Assembly (NCBI RefSeq): GCF_902726655.1
Contig: NZ_CACVAN010000001.1
Location: 2,232,001-2,296,000 of the forward strand
From: Virgibacillus ihumii
GTDB lineage: Bacteria; Bacillota; Bacilli; Bacillales; Amphibacillaceae
Direction: 5' to 3'
DNA: 64,000 nt
Position 1 is the stretch's first letter. Every line of letters begins with the position of its first letter. The translations under genes were made by a program, and so were the position numbers. Shown here piece by piece: positions 24,960 to 34,256 of this stretch. The notes below the pieces were generated by a model. That model made no database searches, was not told where the DNA came from, and worked only from the letters and a program-made list of their open reading frames with translations.

Positions 24960-25667
24960 TCAATCATCCACCACAATATACGTCACTTCCACCGGGCCGT
25001 GTACGCCAACAATCAGGTTCATCTCGATATCGGCGCTGTTGCTTGGGCCGGTTACGAAGCTGACGCAGGATGATACTTCCTCGCCTTTTGCATGATCGGC
25101 GTGAATCTGCCGAACTGCCTGGGTCATGCGCGGCACAATCGTACTTTTCGGGATAATAGCAATATAATTTCTTGGCATCAGGCTGATGGAGCGGCCGTTA
25201 TGTTTGTTATTAAATAACGTAACCGTACCGGACTCGGCGAGCGTTATATCACTGAACGAAATGCCGACATCGGCCTGCTCGGCAACGCGCATATTTTGCT
25301 CGCCGGTCACCTCATCCCACAAATGAACTTCATTGCCTTCCGCACCCAAAATACTATACAGTTCATCCAGATTAAAATCCTTATTCCGCGCGTCATTCGA
25401 TGCGACAATTTTCTTCCCATCAAACTCCTCAATGGTCTTGCGCAGCACTGTCAGCAGGCCGTCACGATCCGTCCGTTTAAAATTCGTATGGATTACTTCA
25501 CAATGCTCCCGTAACACATCAACCAGTTCATCACTAGTCGCTCCAGCCAGCACCTCATCTTGCGGGCGCACGCTCCATTCCGGACGCTCCACCCCATCCC
25601 GCCGACGTGGACGTCCCATTTTAGAAGCTAGATTATCAAGGAAAGACTCTCTGTTTTGAATCGTCAT
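24960..25667 (-). CDS. lutC: Lactate utilisation protein C
   Basis: A 235-aa LUD-domain protein (DUF162) matching Lut[15 protein letters not shown] near the N-terminus and [18 protein letters not shown] and [20 protein letters not shown] near the C-terminus. LutA, LutB and LutC together oxidise L-lactate to pyruvate in Bacillus. The start overlaps the lutB stop by 4 bp (ATGA), so translation is coupled. Last gene of the lut operon; the IS256 element lies 49 bp downstream. Confidence 0.95.
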   Translation of the reverse strand: MTIQNRESFLDNLASKMGRPRRRDGVERPEWSVRPQDEVLAGATSDELVDVLREHCEVIHTNFKRTDRDGLLTVLRKTIEEFDGKKIVASNDARNKDFNLDELYSILGAEGNEVHLWDEVTGEQNMRVAEQADVGISFSDITLAESGTVTLFNNKHNGRSISLMPRNYIAIIPKSTIVPRMTQAVRQIHADHAKGEEVSSCVSFVTGPSNSADIEMNLIVGVHGPVEVTYIVVDD

Positions 25668-27091
25668 TTTGCTTTTCCCTCCTTGCTGCGATTTTTGTAC
25701 CAGGACCGGAATGTCTGCTTGGCTGGTGCCGGAAAATCACGGCTAGCCGTCCAGCCGCTTAATGGCCCCGGCCCTTTGGAGATATTTTCGTCCCTCGACC
25801 ACGGTTTCATCGCTGTACGTGCCATCGATGCGCTCATTTTATACGCAGCCGGACTCGATCCCCATTTGGCAAAACCTTTCATCGCAATCTGCTCGGATAC
25901 GGGGGCCATGCCTTCTTCTTCGACGATGATTTGCCGATGCCTGATCAGCTGTTCATGCAGCGGAATTTTTACGGGACAAACTTCGGTACAGGCACCGCAC
26001 AATGATGATGCGTACGGCAATTCCTTGTGATCTTCATAACCGTCCAATAATGGTGTCAGCACTGCGCCAATTGGGCCGGGATAAACCGAGCCATATGCAT
26101 GCCCGCCGACATGACGATAGACCGGGCAGACGTTAATGCACGCCGCACAACGGATGCAGTGGAGTGCTGACTGAAATTCCGTTCCTAAAATTTTCGAGCG
26201 GCCGTTGTCAACGATGACAAGATGGTAATCTTCGGGGCCATCTGTCTCCCCTTCCAGGCGGGTACCCGTAAACGATGTCACATAGCTCGTCAGTTTTTGT
26301 CCGACTGCCGCGCGAGTTAACAGGCTGACCAGAACATCAAGATCCTCCCACGTCGGCACAACCCGCTCCATCCCCATCACGGAAATTTGTGTATCCGGCA
26401 CACTCGTTACCATACGGGCGTTCCCTTCGTTCGTAACAGTCGTGACCGCACCGGATTCAGCAACGGCAAAATTACAGCCAGTAATACCGACATCAGCAGA
26501 CATGAATTCCTTGCGCAGCTGCTCACGGGCAAATGCTGCCAGTTCTTCCGGATCATCGGTTTTGCTGTATCCTTTTTTCGTTTCAAACGTTTCCCGGACC
26601 TGTTCCTTATTTTTATGGATGGCAGGTGCCACGATATGTGATGGTGGGTCCTCGTCCAATTGCAGGATCCATTCGCCCAGATCGGATTCGACCACATCAG
26701 CACCAACCTCTTCCAATGCTTCATTCATGCCGATTTCTTCGGTTACCATCGACTTCGACTTGACCACTTTTTTGGCATTCTTTTTCTTAATGACGTCTTG
26801 AATGTATTCGTTCGCCTCCTCGGGCGTTTCAGCAAAAAACACATTCCCGCCGCGTTTGGAGACATTATCACTTAGCAGCTGCAGATAGTAATCGATATTT
26901 TCCAATGTATGGGTGCGGATTTCTTCGCCCAAAGTACGCCAGTCTTCCCAATTGCCAAGCTCATCGGCCTGCTTTTGCCGGCCGTCCCTGAAACGACCTT
27001 GTGCAGAGGAGACGGCCTGGCGCATGAAGTCATTTTCCACCCCTTCTGCAACACGTTCTTTGTACGGGGCTTCACCTATTTTAATACTCAA
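25664..27091 (-). CDS. lutB: Lactate utilisation iron-sulfur protein B
   Basis: A 475-aa protein: an N-terminal LUD domain, then two [4Fe-4S] clusters bound by [14 protein letters not shown] (about residues 313-326) and [13 protein letters not shown] (about 362-374), and a C-terminal helical tail. It is the electron-transfer core of the LutABC lactate oxidation system. The start is TTG at 27091, with GGAGGG upstream. It is 48 bp after lutA. Confidence 0.95.
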   Translation of the reverse strand: MSIKIGEAPYKERVAEGVENDFMRQAVSSAQGRFRDGRQKQADELGNWEDWRTLGEEIRTHTLENIDYYLQLLSDNVSKRGGNVFFAETPEEANEYIQDVIKKKNAKKVVKSKSMVTEEIGMNEALEEVGADVVESDLGEWILQLDEDPPSHIVAPAIHKNKEQVRETFETKKGYSKTDDPEELAAFAREQLRKEFMSADVGITGCNFAVAESGAVTTVTNEGNARMVTSVPDTQISVMGMERVVPTWEDLDVLVSLLTRAAVGQKLTSYVTSFTGTRLEGETDGPEDYHLVIVDNGRSKILGTEFQSALHCIRCAACINVCPVYRHVGGHAYGSVYPGPIGAVLTPLLDGYEDHKELPYASSLCGACTEVCPVKIPLHEQLIRHRQIIVEEEGMAPVSEQIAMKGFAKWGSSPAAYKMSASMARTAMKPWSRDENISKGPGPLSGWTASRDFPAPAKQTFRSWYKNRSKEGKAK

Positions 27092-27139
27092 AGCGCTTCC
27101 CTCCAGATAAAAATAGTTTAATAGCTTCCTGTCAAAAAA

Positions 27140-27853
27140 TTACCGATTCAAAATCTCCGAAATATGAACGACTTTGACGTCCTTTCCTTCCCGCTTCATC
27201 CGGCCGCCGATATTCATCAGACAAGCCATATCACCGCCAACCAAATATTCCGCACCAGTTTCCGAAACGTGACGTGATTTTTCTTTTACCATTTCACCGG
27301 ATATGACCGAATTTTTCACAGCAAACGTTCCGCCAAATCCGCAGCAGTCTTCTTTTAACGGCAACTCTACCAGTTCGGCTCCTTTGACATGTTTTAATAG
27401 TGTCATCGGAGCTTCCTTTACGCCAAGAATCCTTGTCATATGGCAGGATGGATGATACGTAATTTTCCCTCTGAATGTCGAGCCAACATCCGTAACACCA
27501 AGCACATCAACCAGAAATTGCGTGAGTTCATACGTTTTGGCAGCGAGCTTGTTCGCCTCTTCCTCCCAAACAATATCCCCTTTAAAAATTTTCGGGTATT
27601 CCTGAATCATGCCCACACACGACCCGGATGGCCCAACCACATAATCGGAAAACTGAAAAGCTTTGATCATTTGTTTCATAGATTGCTTGGCATCTTCCAA
27701 ATAGCCACTGTTGAATGCCGGCTGCCCGCAGCACGTCTGCGCCTCCGGAAAATCAACCTCACAGCCAACCCTCTCCAACAGTTCCACGGTATCTTTCCCA
27801 ACGTTTGAGGAAAAAATATCGCACATACACGTAATAAACAACGAAACTTTCAA
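27140..27853 (-). CDS. lutA: Lactate utilisation protein A
   Basis: A 237-aa protein with two CCG domains: CCGQPAFNSGY near residue 41 and CCGFGGTFAVK near residue 166, with the intermediate CHMTRILG. It resembles the C-terminal half of glycolate oxidase iron-sulfur subunits. The start is TTG at 27853 (MKVSLFITC), five bases after GGAGGTG; a GTG three codons earlier lies inside that ribosome site. The gene has its own operator-like site upstream at 27884-27894. Confidence 0.94.
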   Translation of the reverse strand: MKVSLFITCMCDIFSSNVGKDTVELLERVGCEVDFPEAQTCCGQPAFNSGYLEDAKQSMKQMIKAFQFSDYVVGPSGSCVGMIQEYPKIFKGDIVWEEEANKLAAKTYELTQFLVDVLGVTDVGSTFRGKITYHPSCHMTRILGVKEAPMTLLKHVKGAELVELPLKEDCCGFGGTFAVKNSVISGEMVKEKSRHVSETGAEYLVGGDMACLMNIGGRMKREGKDVKVVHISEILNR

Positions 27854-27883
27854 TGTTGACACCTCCGTTTTTTAGAAAGCAGG

Positions 27884-27894
27884 TCATCATATGA
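27884..27894 (-). promoter_or_regulatory. Candidate LutR operator before lutA
   Basis: TCATCATATGA matches the TCATC-N-GATGA pattern I recall for B. subtilis LutR at all but one position. It lies 31 bp before the lutA start. Confidence 0.5.
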
Positions 27895-27982
27895 CTTGTG
27901 TAAATAGAAAGACTTTAAAATGAATAAAGTCTGATTGATTTATGTTGCGGTCAAATGGGATCTATTAGTTTCCGGGCTCCCT

Positions 27983-28074
27983 CGATCGACCGTGGAGCTC
28001 TTCCGATCGACCTACGCATCTTCCCGATCGACTACAAGGCGCCCTCGATCGACCCACGCATCTCCCCGAATGAC
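27983..28074. repeat. Intergenic array G: 5 copies at exactly 21 bp, between lutR and lutA
   Basis: CGATCGAC starts at 27983, 28004, 28025 and 28046, and CGAATGAC at 28067. The core overlaps the palindrome TCGATCGA or CGATCG. It lies between lutR and lutA, so it would be transcribed if the cluster is read through. Confidence 0.9.
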
Positions 28075-28127
28075 TTCCAACCCGCCAATCGAAAATTCAG
28101 GCGTTACGTGCGCGTACTCCCCTTATT

Positions 28128-28835
28128 TCATTCAATATATTCCGAAATCACCTGTTCCACCTCAACCAGATGATTCAGCATCGCATCTTTCGCCCCATCA
28201 GGGTTACGCGATTTTATTGCTGCAAAGATCCGCTCATGCTCCTTATAAAGCTGTTGACTTTTTTCCTCGGAATATAACAGCAGACGGCGGGTCTCCCGCA
28301 TGGATTCCACCATAATATCCGAAACACTGCTCATTAAATTGATGAGCATTTTATTGTGGGAAGCTTTGGCAATGGCCAGATGAAAATCCAGGTCCGCCTT
28401 CTCCCCAATGTCTCCTCTTCCCTTGGCACCTTTCATATCCAGCAATGCTTTTTCAATAGGTTCCAATTCATGCTGCAAACGATTTTGCGCCGCCAGTTCA
28501 ACTGCACCAACTTCGAGAATCTTCCGCACTTCGGACAATTCTCTAATATCATCCCGTTTCATGATTAACGCTGTTGCGACAGGCAAGGAAAATTTGGAAG
28601 CGTCAAATTCCTTGATATAGGTCCCTTCGCCTTGACGCATTTCCACGATTCCCATTGCCCGCAGCCCGCTCAGCGCTTCCCGGATTGCGGAGCGACTGAC
28701 ATCAAAGCTTTTTGCCAGCTGCTCCACTGAATCAAGTTTATTACCAGGCTGAAGTTCACCCTTCTTCAGCATATCTATGAATGAATCGGATACTTCTTCG
28801 TATATTTTTCGCGTTTTTATCGGTTTAATATCCAA
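28128..28835 (-). CDS. lutR: FadR-type GntR regulator LutR
   Basis: A 235-aa GntR protein. The winged helix at residues 10-75 (SFIDMLKKGELQPGNKLDSV, SFDVSRSAIREALSGLRAMG) is followed by a helical FCD domain (about 90-230) with the metal/ligand residues expected of the FadR branch (DLDFHLAIAKASHN). LutR represses lutABC and the permease until lactate is present. It lies between lctP and lutA, 90 bp downstream of the permease gene. Confidence 0.92.
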   Translation of the reverse strand: MDIKPIKTRKIYEEVSDSFIDMLKKGELQPGNKLDSVEQLAKSFDVSRSAIREALSGLRAMGIVEMRQGEGTYIKEFDASKFSLPVATALIMKRDDIRELSEVRKILEVGAVELAAQNRLQHELEPIEKALLDMKGAKGRGDIGEKADLDFHLAIAKASHNKMLINLMSSVSDIMVESMRETRRLLLYSEEKSQQLYKEHERIFAAIKSRNPDGAKDAMLNHLVEVEQVISEYIE

Positions 28836-28925
28836 TGTATTAATCCACCTTACTACTTATTCGTTACACTAAGTTTACTGGAAAGAAAACAATAATGAAA
28901 GTAGTGTTCTTTCAGGTGGCGCAAC

Positions 28926-30512
28926 TTACATAATACTCATGAGAATAAAACCGCCTACTCCTGCCAGAAGTGCATAACCGATAGCTGGTATCAATGTTTT
29001 CCGAATGATATCGCCTTCTTTACCTGTCAACCCAACGACTGTCGAAGCCGCCACAACATTATGGACACAAATCATATTTCCAGCCGCTGCTCCAATCACC
29101 TGCAATGCGAGGATGATCTGTGGATTCATTCCTACCTGGCTTGCGACACTGTATTGAATTGGTGAAAAGGTCAGTGTCGAAACCGTTGCACTTCCCGTTA
29201 TAAATGCTCCCAATTCTCCCAAAAATGGCGCTACAAACACCCAGCCGGGTCCAAATGTCGCCGCCAGTGCCTCGGCGATATACTGCGGCATACTGACGAG
29301 ATCATTTGCATTGATTCCTGAATTGGTAAACACCTGTACCAACGCCAAGGTGGAAAATAACGCAAGACCCGCAGTTTGAATCGATTTAAACGACTCATTG
29401 GATGCTTTGGCAAAATTTGAAAAAGATTTCCGCTGAATGATCACAGCAAACACTGCCGCCAGGACCAAAACTGTACCTGGTGAATACAATACTTCCCACC
29501 CGGATGTAATCCCTTCAAATCCGAGTATATTTTTCCAGGTAAGATCCACGTATGTTAACGTAAATTCTTTGATCGGATCTATTATTCTGGTAATCAGCAG
29601 CAGACCAACCACAACGAGATACGGAGACCACGCCTTGATCAGACTCATTTCCGATTTCTCCGTTTTAACTTCAAAATCATCCTGCAATGCATCTTTCCAT
29701 GTCGTTTTTGGCATCAGAAATCCTTTTCTGGCAGTGAATGTCGCCACCAACAGCCCGGTTAAGGATGCTAAAATTGCGACAAATTCCTGACCAAACAGTA
29801 CCGCGTATAACAATGCCGACCCTGTATACACCGCTCCAATAAGCAGAGCCCAAGGTGCCAGTTCAAACACATTTCCCATGCTTTTCTTCTTACCAAAAAA
29901 TAGTGTTATAACAATCACCAACGCCAGTGGTACAAAGGTTCCGGCAAATAAGTCAATTAACGTTACCTTCACACCAATTTCATTGAAAAATTCCAAATTG
30001 GCACCCGGAATGTTACTCAGTCCAATTTGAATCGGTGTACCTACCGCACCAAATGAAACAGATGAACTATCCGCAATTAACGCCAACGCAGCAGCGGCCA
30101 TCGGATTGAAACCAAGTGCTACCATCAATGGACCAGTCACTGCTGCAGGGGTACCAAATCCAGCCGCACCCTCAATCAATGCACCAAACAGAAACGCCAC
30201 AATAATGACCTGGACCCGCATATCACTTGAGATATTGCGAAACCCTTCATTGATCCGGTCAACCGCACCCGTATGACGCAGTGTGTTAAGCAGCACAATC
30301 GCACCGAACAAGATTAATAGAATCGTTAATGCCTTATGTATACCCTGCAAAATAGAAGCGGTTACAATTGCTCCGCCCATTCCCCATACAAGTAAAGCTA
30401 ACATGATAACAATAATTGCACTGAAAAACATGCCTTTAACTGCCGGCTGTCTGAAAATAACCAGAAAGACAAATGGGGCAATTATTGCACTTAACGCCAC
30501 AAGTAATAACAA
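28926..30512 (-). CDS. lctP: L-lactate permease
   Basis: A 528-aa transporter with about a dozen spans and the LctP/LutP signatures ([56 protein letters not shown]). It imports lactate with protons for LutABC. The start is TTG at 30512, nine bases after GGAGGG. It is the first gene of the lactate cluster, with a sigma-A promoter, a doubled LutR box and a cre site upstream. Confidence 0.95.
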   Translation of the reverse strand: MLLLVALSAIIAPFVFLVIFRQPAVKGMFFSAIIVIMLALLVWGMGGAIVTASILQGIHKALTILLILFGAIVLLNTLRHTGAVDRINEGFRNISSDMRVQVIIVAFLFGALIEGAAGFGTPAAVTGPLMVALGFNPMAAAALALIADSSSVSFGAVGTPIQIGLSNIPGANLEFFNEIGVKVTLIDLFAGTFVPLALVIVITLFFGKKKSMGNVFELAPWALLIGAVYTGSALLYAVLFGQEFVAILASLTGLLVATFTARKGFLMPKTTWKDALQDDFEVKTEKSEMSLIKAWSPYLVVVGLLLITRIIDPIKEFTLTYVDLTWKNILGFEGITSGWEVLYSPGTVLVLAAVFAVIIQRKSFSNFAKASNESFKSIQTAGLALFSTLALVQVFTNSGINANDLVSMPQYIAEALAATFGPGWVFVAPFLGELGAFITGSATVSTLTFSPIQYSVASQVGMNPQIILALQVIGAAAGNMICVHNVVAASTVVGLTGKEGDIIRKTLIPAIGYALLAGVGGFILMSIM

Positions 30513-30535
30513 TGTTTAACACCCTCCTGAAACTC

Positions 30536-30549
30536 GGTAATCGCTTTCA
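30536..30549 (-). promoter_or_regulatory. Candidate cre site in the lctP leader
   Basis: On the minus strand TGAAAGCGATTACC agrees with TGWAANCGNTNWCA except for the last base. It lies 24 bp before the lctP start, downstream of the promoter, where CcpA would block elongation. Confidence 0.6.
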
Positions 30550-30653
30550 TAGTGATTCTAAAAAGTAGGATTAGTATTCACCAACTCTCCATGGCGGAGA
30601 AATCGATGTACGTATGCAGATAGATTTATATCTGTCAAAAATTCAGCAGCCAG

Positions 30654-30680
30654 TCATCTAGTCATCTGATGACTGGATGA
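30654..30680 (-). promoter_or_regulatory. Nested double LutR box
   Basis: An inner TCATC-T-GATGA (30662-30672) is flanked at three bases on each side by a second TCATC (30654-30658) and GATGA (30676-30680), a perfect nested inverted repeat. The inner site equals the B. subtilis LutR box as I recall it. It lies just downstream of the lctP -10. Confidence 0.75.
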
Positions 30681-30687
30681 TATGAAT

Positions 30688-30716
30688 ACATTACAATGAT
30701 TCAAAAAATTTGTCAA
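30688..30716 (-). promoter_or_regulatory. lctP promoter
   Basis: A perfect -35 TTGACA (complement of 30711-30716) is 17 bp from a weaker -10 TAATGT (complement of 30688-30693). The LutR box begins eight bases downstream of the -10. Confidence 0.65.
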
Positions 30717-30756
30717 TCCTATGTCGAAAAAAGTTCAAGAAAGAGATAGGAGGGCA

Positions 30757-30807
30757 ATGGATCTTGTTAATGTGCTTATGGTTTACTTTACAGCAGTATT
30801 GGTATAA
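30757..30807 (+). CDS. Possible 16-aa hydrophobic micropeptide
   Basis: MDLVNVLMVYFTAVLV, with AGGAGG three bases before the ATG and a strong terminator 15 bases after the stop. This looks like a tiny transcript unit similar in layout to type I toxins, but the peptide lacks the basic tail, the ribosome spacing is short and no clear promoter is seen. Confidence 0.3.
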   Translation: MDLVNVLMVYFTAVLV

Positions 30808-30821
30808 GGCTTAATAAGGCA

Positions 30822-30866
30822 AAAAATCTATTGCAACTAGTCATCAACCAGTTGCAATAGATTTTT
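30822..30866. terminator. Strong bidirectional terminator
   Basis: 17-bp perfect arms (30822-30838 and 30850-30866, containing ATCTATTGCAACT) with an 11-nt loop, A run on one side and T run on the other. It separates the holin/sigma operon from the lctP promoter. Confidence 0.93.
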
Positions 30867-31018
30867 AGTATTTAACACAAGCAATTTATATTTTGCTTTC
30901 ATTTAAATCAGGCTGTTTTGATTAGAAAACTTCACTTATCGCATTCAACAGCAAAAACATTCGTTGCACTTATGCAGTAAAAAGGTTTTTATACCTGCTT
31001 CCCTATTTAAAACACATA

Positions 31019-31249
31019 TTATTGCAGCCCAGCATTCTTTATAGCCATCTTCTGTTTTTTTCCTTTTTCTGTTATATAATTGTTTTTATACCAGGCAACA
31101 AGCGACGATATGACCGTAAACACGGCGGAGACTATTTGCTCCAATTCCTCTCCATTGAACGGCAGCGGTGACTTGCCAAAAATGACAAGAATCTGATTAA
31201 ATAGTGCAAGCGCAAGTACGATCGTACGAATAACAGTACCTTTATCCAA
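31019..31249 (-). CDS. SPP1-family phage-type holin
   Basis: A 76-aa protein starting (as TTG) MDKGTVIRTIVLALALFNQI, with two hydrophobic segments and a basic tail (VAWYKNNYITEKGKKQK), the pattern of XhlB/SPP1-family holins, which form holes in the cytoplasmic membrane. TTG at 31249 has AAAGGAG nine bases upstream; an ATG three codons before abuts that site. It is the last gene of a sigma-like/YvrJ/RsoA-like operon and there are no other phage genes nearby. Confidence 0.8.
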   Translation of the reverse strand: MDKGTVIRTIVLALALFNQILVIFGKSPLPFNGEELEQIVSAVFTVISSLVAWYKNNYITEKGKKQKMAIKNAGLQ

Positions 31250-31320
31250 TGTAATCATCTCCTTTTTATTGAATACAACATTATATTTAAAGTCCTTCCA
31301 TACCGATACATTCCTGAAAA

Positions 31321-31575
31321 TCACAGCAGTCCTTTTGTCTGCTCATCTTTCAGCATGTTAAAAAATTCCCAAAAACCATAAACCTTATCCGCATCATATG
31401 TGTGGATGATTTCCATTGTTTTAATGGATAACTCCTGGTATAAATCAGCTTGATTCTGTAGCGTTGTTTGACTTAGTGAGCGTTTAATTTTTGGTTCAAA
31501 TCTTTCCAGCACGTCTTCTACCGCGTCCACATTGCCATGTTTTGCCTGTTCTGCTAAATCAATCAGTTTAATCAT
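31321..31575 (-). CDS. RsoA-like sigma co-factor (region 2-like helical protein)
   Basis: An 84-aa helical protein (MIKLIDLAEQAKHGNVDAVE, RFEPKIKRSL, NQADLYQELSIKTMEIIH) resembling the N-terminal region-2-like domain of TcdR/UviA-type sigma factors and the co-sigma protein RsoA of B. subtilis. In B. subtilis, SigO (a region-4 protein) and RsoA together form a two-part sigma factor. Here it follows yvrJ with an 8-bp overlap and a sigma-like gene further up, the same gene content. The match is by layout and general sequence character, so moderate confidence. Confidence 0.6.
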   Translation of the reverse strand: MIKLIDLAEQAKHGNVDAVEDVLERFEPKIKRSLSQTTLQNQADLYQELSIKTMEIIHTYDADKVYGFWEFFNMLKDEQTKGLL

Positions 31576-31744
31576 GGTAATCTCTCCTCAGTTCATGAAT
31601 GGTTTCGGTTAATTCCTGATGTGATTCCTCCAGTTGCTGCACCCTGGCTTCAAAGCGAAACAAGAGAATTAGGGTAATAAGTACAGGAAACCCAAAATTG
31701 GCCAGTATCTGCATCATACTTGAGAGATTAGCGATTTCACTCAA
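31568..31744 (-). CDS. YvrJ family small membrane protein
   Basis: A 58-aa ORF starting at TTG 31744 (GGAGGG upstream): MSEIANLSSMMQILANFGFP, then a membrane span VLITLILLFRFEARVQQLEE and a charged helical tail. YvrJ family proteins have this N-terminal GFP..LI..LLFRFE pattern and lie beside sigO/rsoA in B. subtilis. It sits three bases after the sigma-like gene and overlaps the RsoA-like gene by 8 bp, so all are translationally coupled. Confidence 0.72.
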   Translation of the reverse strand: MSEIANLSSMMQILANFGFPVLITLILLFRFEARVQQLEESHQELTETIHELRRDYHD

Positions 31745-31747
31745 TGG

Positions 31748-32374
31748 TTACTTTCCCTCCAATAATTGATTTTTCATTTTTTGCAATGCTTGTTTGCGTG
31801 CTTTTGAGATAGACTGCTGTGAAACCTGATCTCTTTTGGCGATCTCCGTATCGGTCATTTCAAACAAATATGCTGATTCTAAAATCGCCTTTTGTCGTGG
31901 TGTAAGAGAGTGAATTGCATGATAAAGTCCGGGGTTTTCAATTTTGTTCTCCAGGTGACTTTCTTTTTCAATTACTTCCTGATCAACCGGGATTGTTTGC
32001 GGATCTTTCATAAGGTCGACATTAGTGGTTACCGTACCTTCGTCATTTACTACGGGCTGATCCAAAATTAACAGCTGCTGCCTGTAATCGCGACTTCTCC
32101 TTTGATCATAACGAACAGCACATCGCTTCAGATTATTCGAGAGCATACCTATTAACCTGATTTCCGCGTAGTGTCTCTGAAATGCATGATCCACCGCCTC
32201 TTTCGTTTTTGGATTCGGCAATCGGACGAATTGATCCAGCAGACGTTTGTGTTCATGGATGCTGATAAATGATTGCAATAACGAGTTGCTGAACAATGTT
32301 TCATTTTCCCGGATGAATTTATTTGCGTACTCGTACGGTTCCTGTTCCATCTTCGGGATACAATCCAGGTTCAT
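31748..32374 (-). CDS. Sigma-70-like factor with region 4 (SigO-like)
   Basis: A 208-aa protein. The C-terminal 60 residues form a sigma region-4 helix-turn-helix (LTPRQKAILESAYLFEMTDT, AKRDQVSQQSISKARKQALQ). The N-terminal half is helical and does not show a full region 2, as in SigO of B. subtilis, which needs RsoA. I start it at ATG 32374 after GGGAGGGTG. A LexA-like box lies 62-73 bp upstream. The operon sigma-like, YvrJ, RsoA-like, holin suggests a dedicated sigma factor controlling a small regulon, possibly after DNA damage. Confidence 0.68.
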   Translation of the reverse strand: MNLDCIPKMEQEPYEYANKFIRENETLFSNSLLQSFISIHEHKRLLDQFVRLPNPKTKEAVDHAFQRHYAEIRLIGMLSNNLKRCAVRYDQRRSRDYRQQLLILDQPVVNDEGTVTTNVDLMKDPQTIPVDQEVIEKESHLENKIENPGLYHAIHSLTPRQKAILESAYLFEMTDTEIAKRDQVSQQSISKARKQALQKMKNQLLEGK

Positions 32375-32435
32375 TGCTATCACCCTCCCTGTAGAATAAT
32401 AAAGGCATTTCCATAAAATGTTTAACAACCAATAA

Positions 32436-32447
32436 GAACGTTTGTTC
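32436..32447. promoter_or_regulatory. LexA/DinR-like box
   Basis: GAACGTTTGTTC: perfect GAAC-N4-GTTC dyad, extended by AA/TT on both sides, close to the Bacillus DinR consensus CGAACRNRYGTTYC. It lies upstream of the sigma-like operon and within the divergent phoD intergenic region. Confidence 0.5.
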
Positions 32448-32467
32448 TTTATTTTAAACGTGAAATA

Positions 32468-32504
32468 TGTAAAATTCCATAAACCTTATGTAAGTTTTTG
32501 TAAA
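32468..32504 (-). promoter_or_regulatory. Possible Pho box in the sigma/phoD intergenic region
   Basis: On the minus strand TTTACA, CTTACA, TTTATG, TTTACA occur with 10-11-bp steps (complements at 32499, 32489, 32478, 32468), similar to PhoP direct repeats TT(A/C/T)ACA. The orientation points away from phoD, which weakens the case. Confidence 0.35.
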
Positions 32505-32659
32505 AATTCTTTAATAAAAATCCTTCAATCGAATGGTTGTTTTTCAGCCCATTTTCCTGCCTTTAAACAGTAAAAGGGAGGGATGCTGCGGACTTACAGA
32601 TGTAACCGCGATACCGACATTCAACAAACTTATCTATTAATGAAAGGGGAATTTTATCC

Positions 32660-34237
32660 ATGGAAAGCAAAAGCCAAAAAATTACTTCATTAATTAATGA
32701 GGGACTGAAACCAGCTGATGACGCATTAATCAGTACTGAAATTCCGGAATTCAAGAAAAATCCTTTTCAATTAGGCGTCGCATCCGGTGACCCTTTGCCT
32801 GATGGTGTCGTAATTTGGACAAGACTGGCACCTGAACCATTAGCTGAGGACGGATCCGGCGGCATGAAAAATATACGCGTGCCGGTTGAGTGGGAAGTTG
32901 CCGCAGACCAAAATTTTAATAAAATCATCCAGCACGGATTTGCAGCAGCGCTTCCGGATTTGGGACATTCGGTACATGTTGAATTGGAGGGGCTCGCGCC
33001 ATGGCGCTACTATTACTATCGTTTTAAAGTAGGAGATATGGTAAGTTCAATTGGCAGAACCAAAACAGCTCCGGCAGACGGGACACCCATTTCATCCCTG
33101 TCCTTTGCGACGGCATCGTGTCAGGCCTGGTATCATGGCTACTATACCGCATACAGACATATGGCTATGGAAAATTTGGATTTCGTGCTTTTCCATGGAG
33201 ACTATATCTATGAATATCCGATTAATAGTTCCAATTTGGTCCGGGAAGTAAGACTTTCCAATGCCCATAACACAAAAATAGTCACACTGAACCAATATCG
33301 GCTCAGATATTCCCTGTTTAAATCCGATTCCGACCTTCAGGCTGCACATGCTGCTTTCCCGTGGATTGTGACATGGGATGATCATGAAGTGGAAAACAAC
33401 TATGCAGATGAGGATACACAGTACAATGCCTCTCCACATCAGTTTATCGAACAGCGTGCAGAAGCATATCAGGCACACTATGAAAATATGCCGCTCCGGA
33501 GCATGTCAATACCAGAAGGACCTGATATGCGGATGTACCGGAAATTAACATATGGAAATCTGGCCGAATTTAATGTGCTGGATACACGTCAATACCGTGA
33601 CGACTATGAAGGCTCCGCGATAGTAAGCGGAGAAGACGCCAAAGTCCGCCTTGACTCCGACCGGACCATATTAGGTGATAAACAGGAAAAATGGCTTCTT
33701 GGTAATTTGGAACAATCGGAAGCAACCTGGAATGTGCTTGCACAACAAGTTGTCATGGCACAAATCGACCGGAATCCCGGCGCCGGTAAAAAATTCAGTA
33801 TGGATCAGTGGGACGGATTTGTTGCAGACAGAGAGCGTATTTTCCAGGCATTTAACGAATTCAACGTCCAAAATCCGGTTGTTCTAACAGGAGACATCCA
33901 CCGCCATCTCGCGGCAAATCTTAAAAAGGACTTTACCAATCCAGCTTCCGAAACAATCGGAACGGAATTTGTCACAACATCCATTGCATCAGGTAAAGAC
34001 GGCGAAGTACATGATGACTCAGCTGATAAATGGCTCTCGAATGATCATGTGAAATTATACAATGCACAACGCGGATATGTGCGTTGTCATGTAACACCGG
34101 ACAAATGGGATACGGACTTCCTTGTGCTGCCGTATATTTCCACGCCCGGAGCTCCAATCGAAACCTATGCAAGCTTCACGGTGGAGAACGGAAAACCAGG
34201 TCTGCAAAAGCTGGAAAAAGAATTAGTCAGCAAATAA
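32660..34237 (+). CDS. phoD: PhoD-type alkaline phosphatase without Tat signal
   Basis: A 525-aa PhoD family phosphodiesterase/alkaline phosphatase. It has the N-terminal Ig-like domain (QLGVASGDPLPDGVVIWTRL), then FATASCQAW, FVLFHGDYIYEY, WDDHEVENNYADE and VVLTGDIHRH carrying the metal ligands. PhoD enzymes normally leave the cell by the Tat pathway, with an N-terminal RR motif; here the visible start (MESKSQKITSLINEGLKPAD) has no signal peptide, and no upstream in-frame extension with an RR motif was found. The start follows AAAGGGG. A terminator lies at 34257. It may act inside the cell or leave by another route. Confidence 0.9.
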   Translation: MESKSQKITSLINEGLKPADDALISTEIPEFKKNPFQLGVASGDPLPDGVVIWTRLAPEPLAEDGSGGMKNIRVPVEWEVAADQNFNKIIQHGFAAALPDLGHSVHVELEGLAPWRYYYYRFKVGDMVSSIGRTKTAPADGTPISSLSFATASCQAWYHGYYTAYRHMAMENLDFVLFHGDYIYEYPINSSNLVREVRLSNAHNTKIVTLNQYRLRYSLFKSDSDLQAAHAAFPWIVTWDDHEVENNYADEDTQYNASPHQFIEQRAEAYQAHYENMPLRSMSIPEGPDMRMYRKLTYGNLAEFNVLDTRQYRDDYEGSAIVSGEDAKVRLDSDRTILGDKQEKWLLGNLEQSEATWNVLAQQVVMAQIDRNPGAGKKFSMDQWDGFVADRERIFQAFNEFNVQNPVVLTGDIHRHLAANLKKDFTNPASETIGTEFVTTSIASGKDGEVHDDSADKWLSNDHVKLYNAQRGYVRCHVTPDKWDTDFLVLPYISTPGAPIETYASFTVENGKPGLQKLEKELVSK

Positions 34238-34256
34238 TGGTTTTTCCCTTACTTAT

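Noticed and set aside
24781..25095. 104-codon frame after the transposase
   Set aside because: It runs across the IS palindrome and right end into lutC antisense; no ribosome site.
31019..32374. Prophage remnant
   Set aside because: Only a holin-like gene is present; there is no integrase, structural gene or attachment site, and the gene set matches a sigma-factor operon better.
32582..32692. ORF upstream of phoD that might carry a Tat signal
   Set aside because: It is in another frame than phoD, lacks an RR motif and hydrophobic stretch, and its ribosome site spacing is poor.
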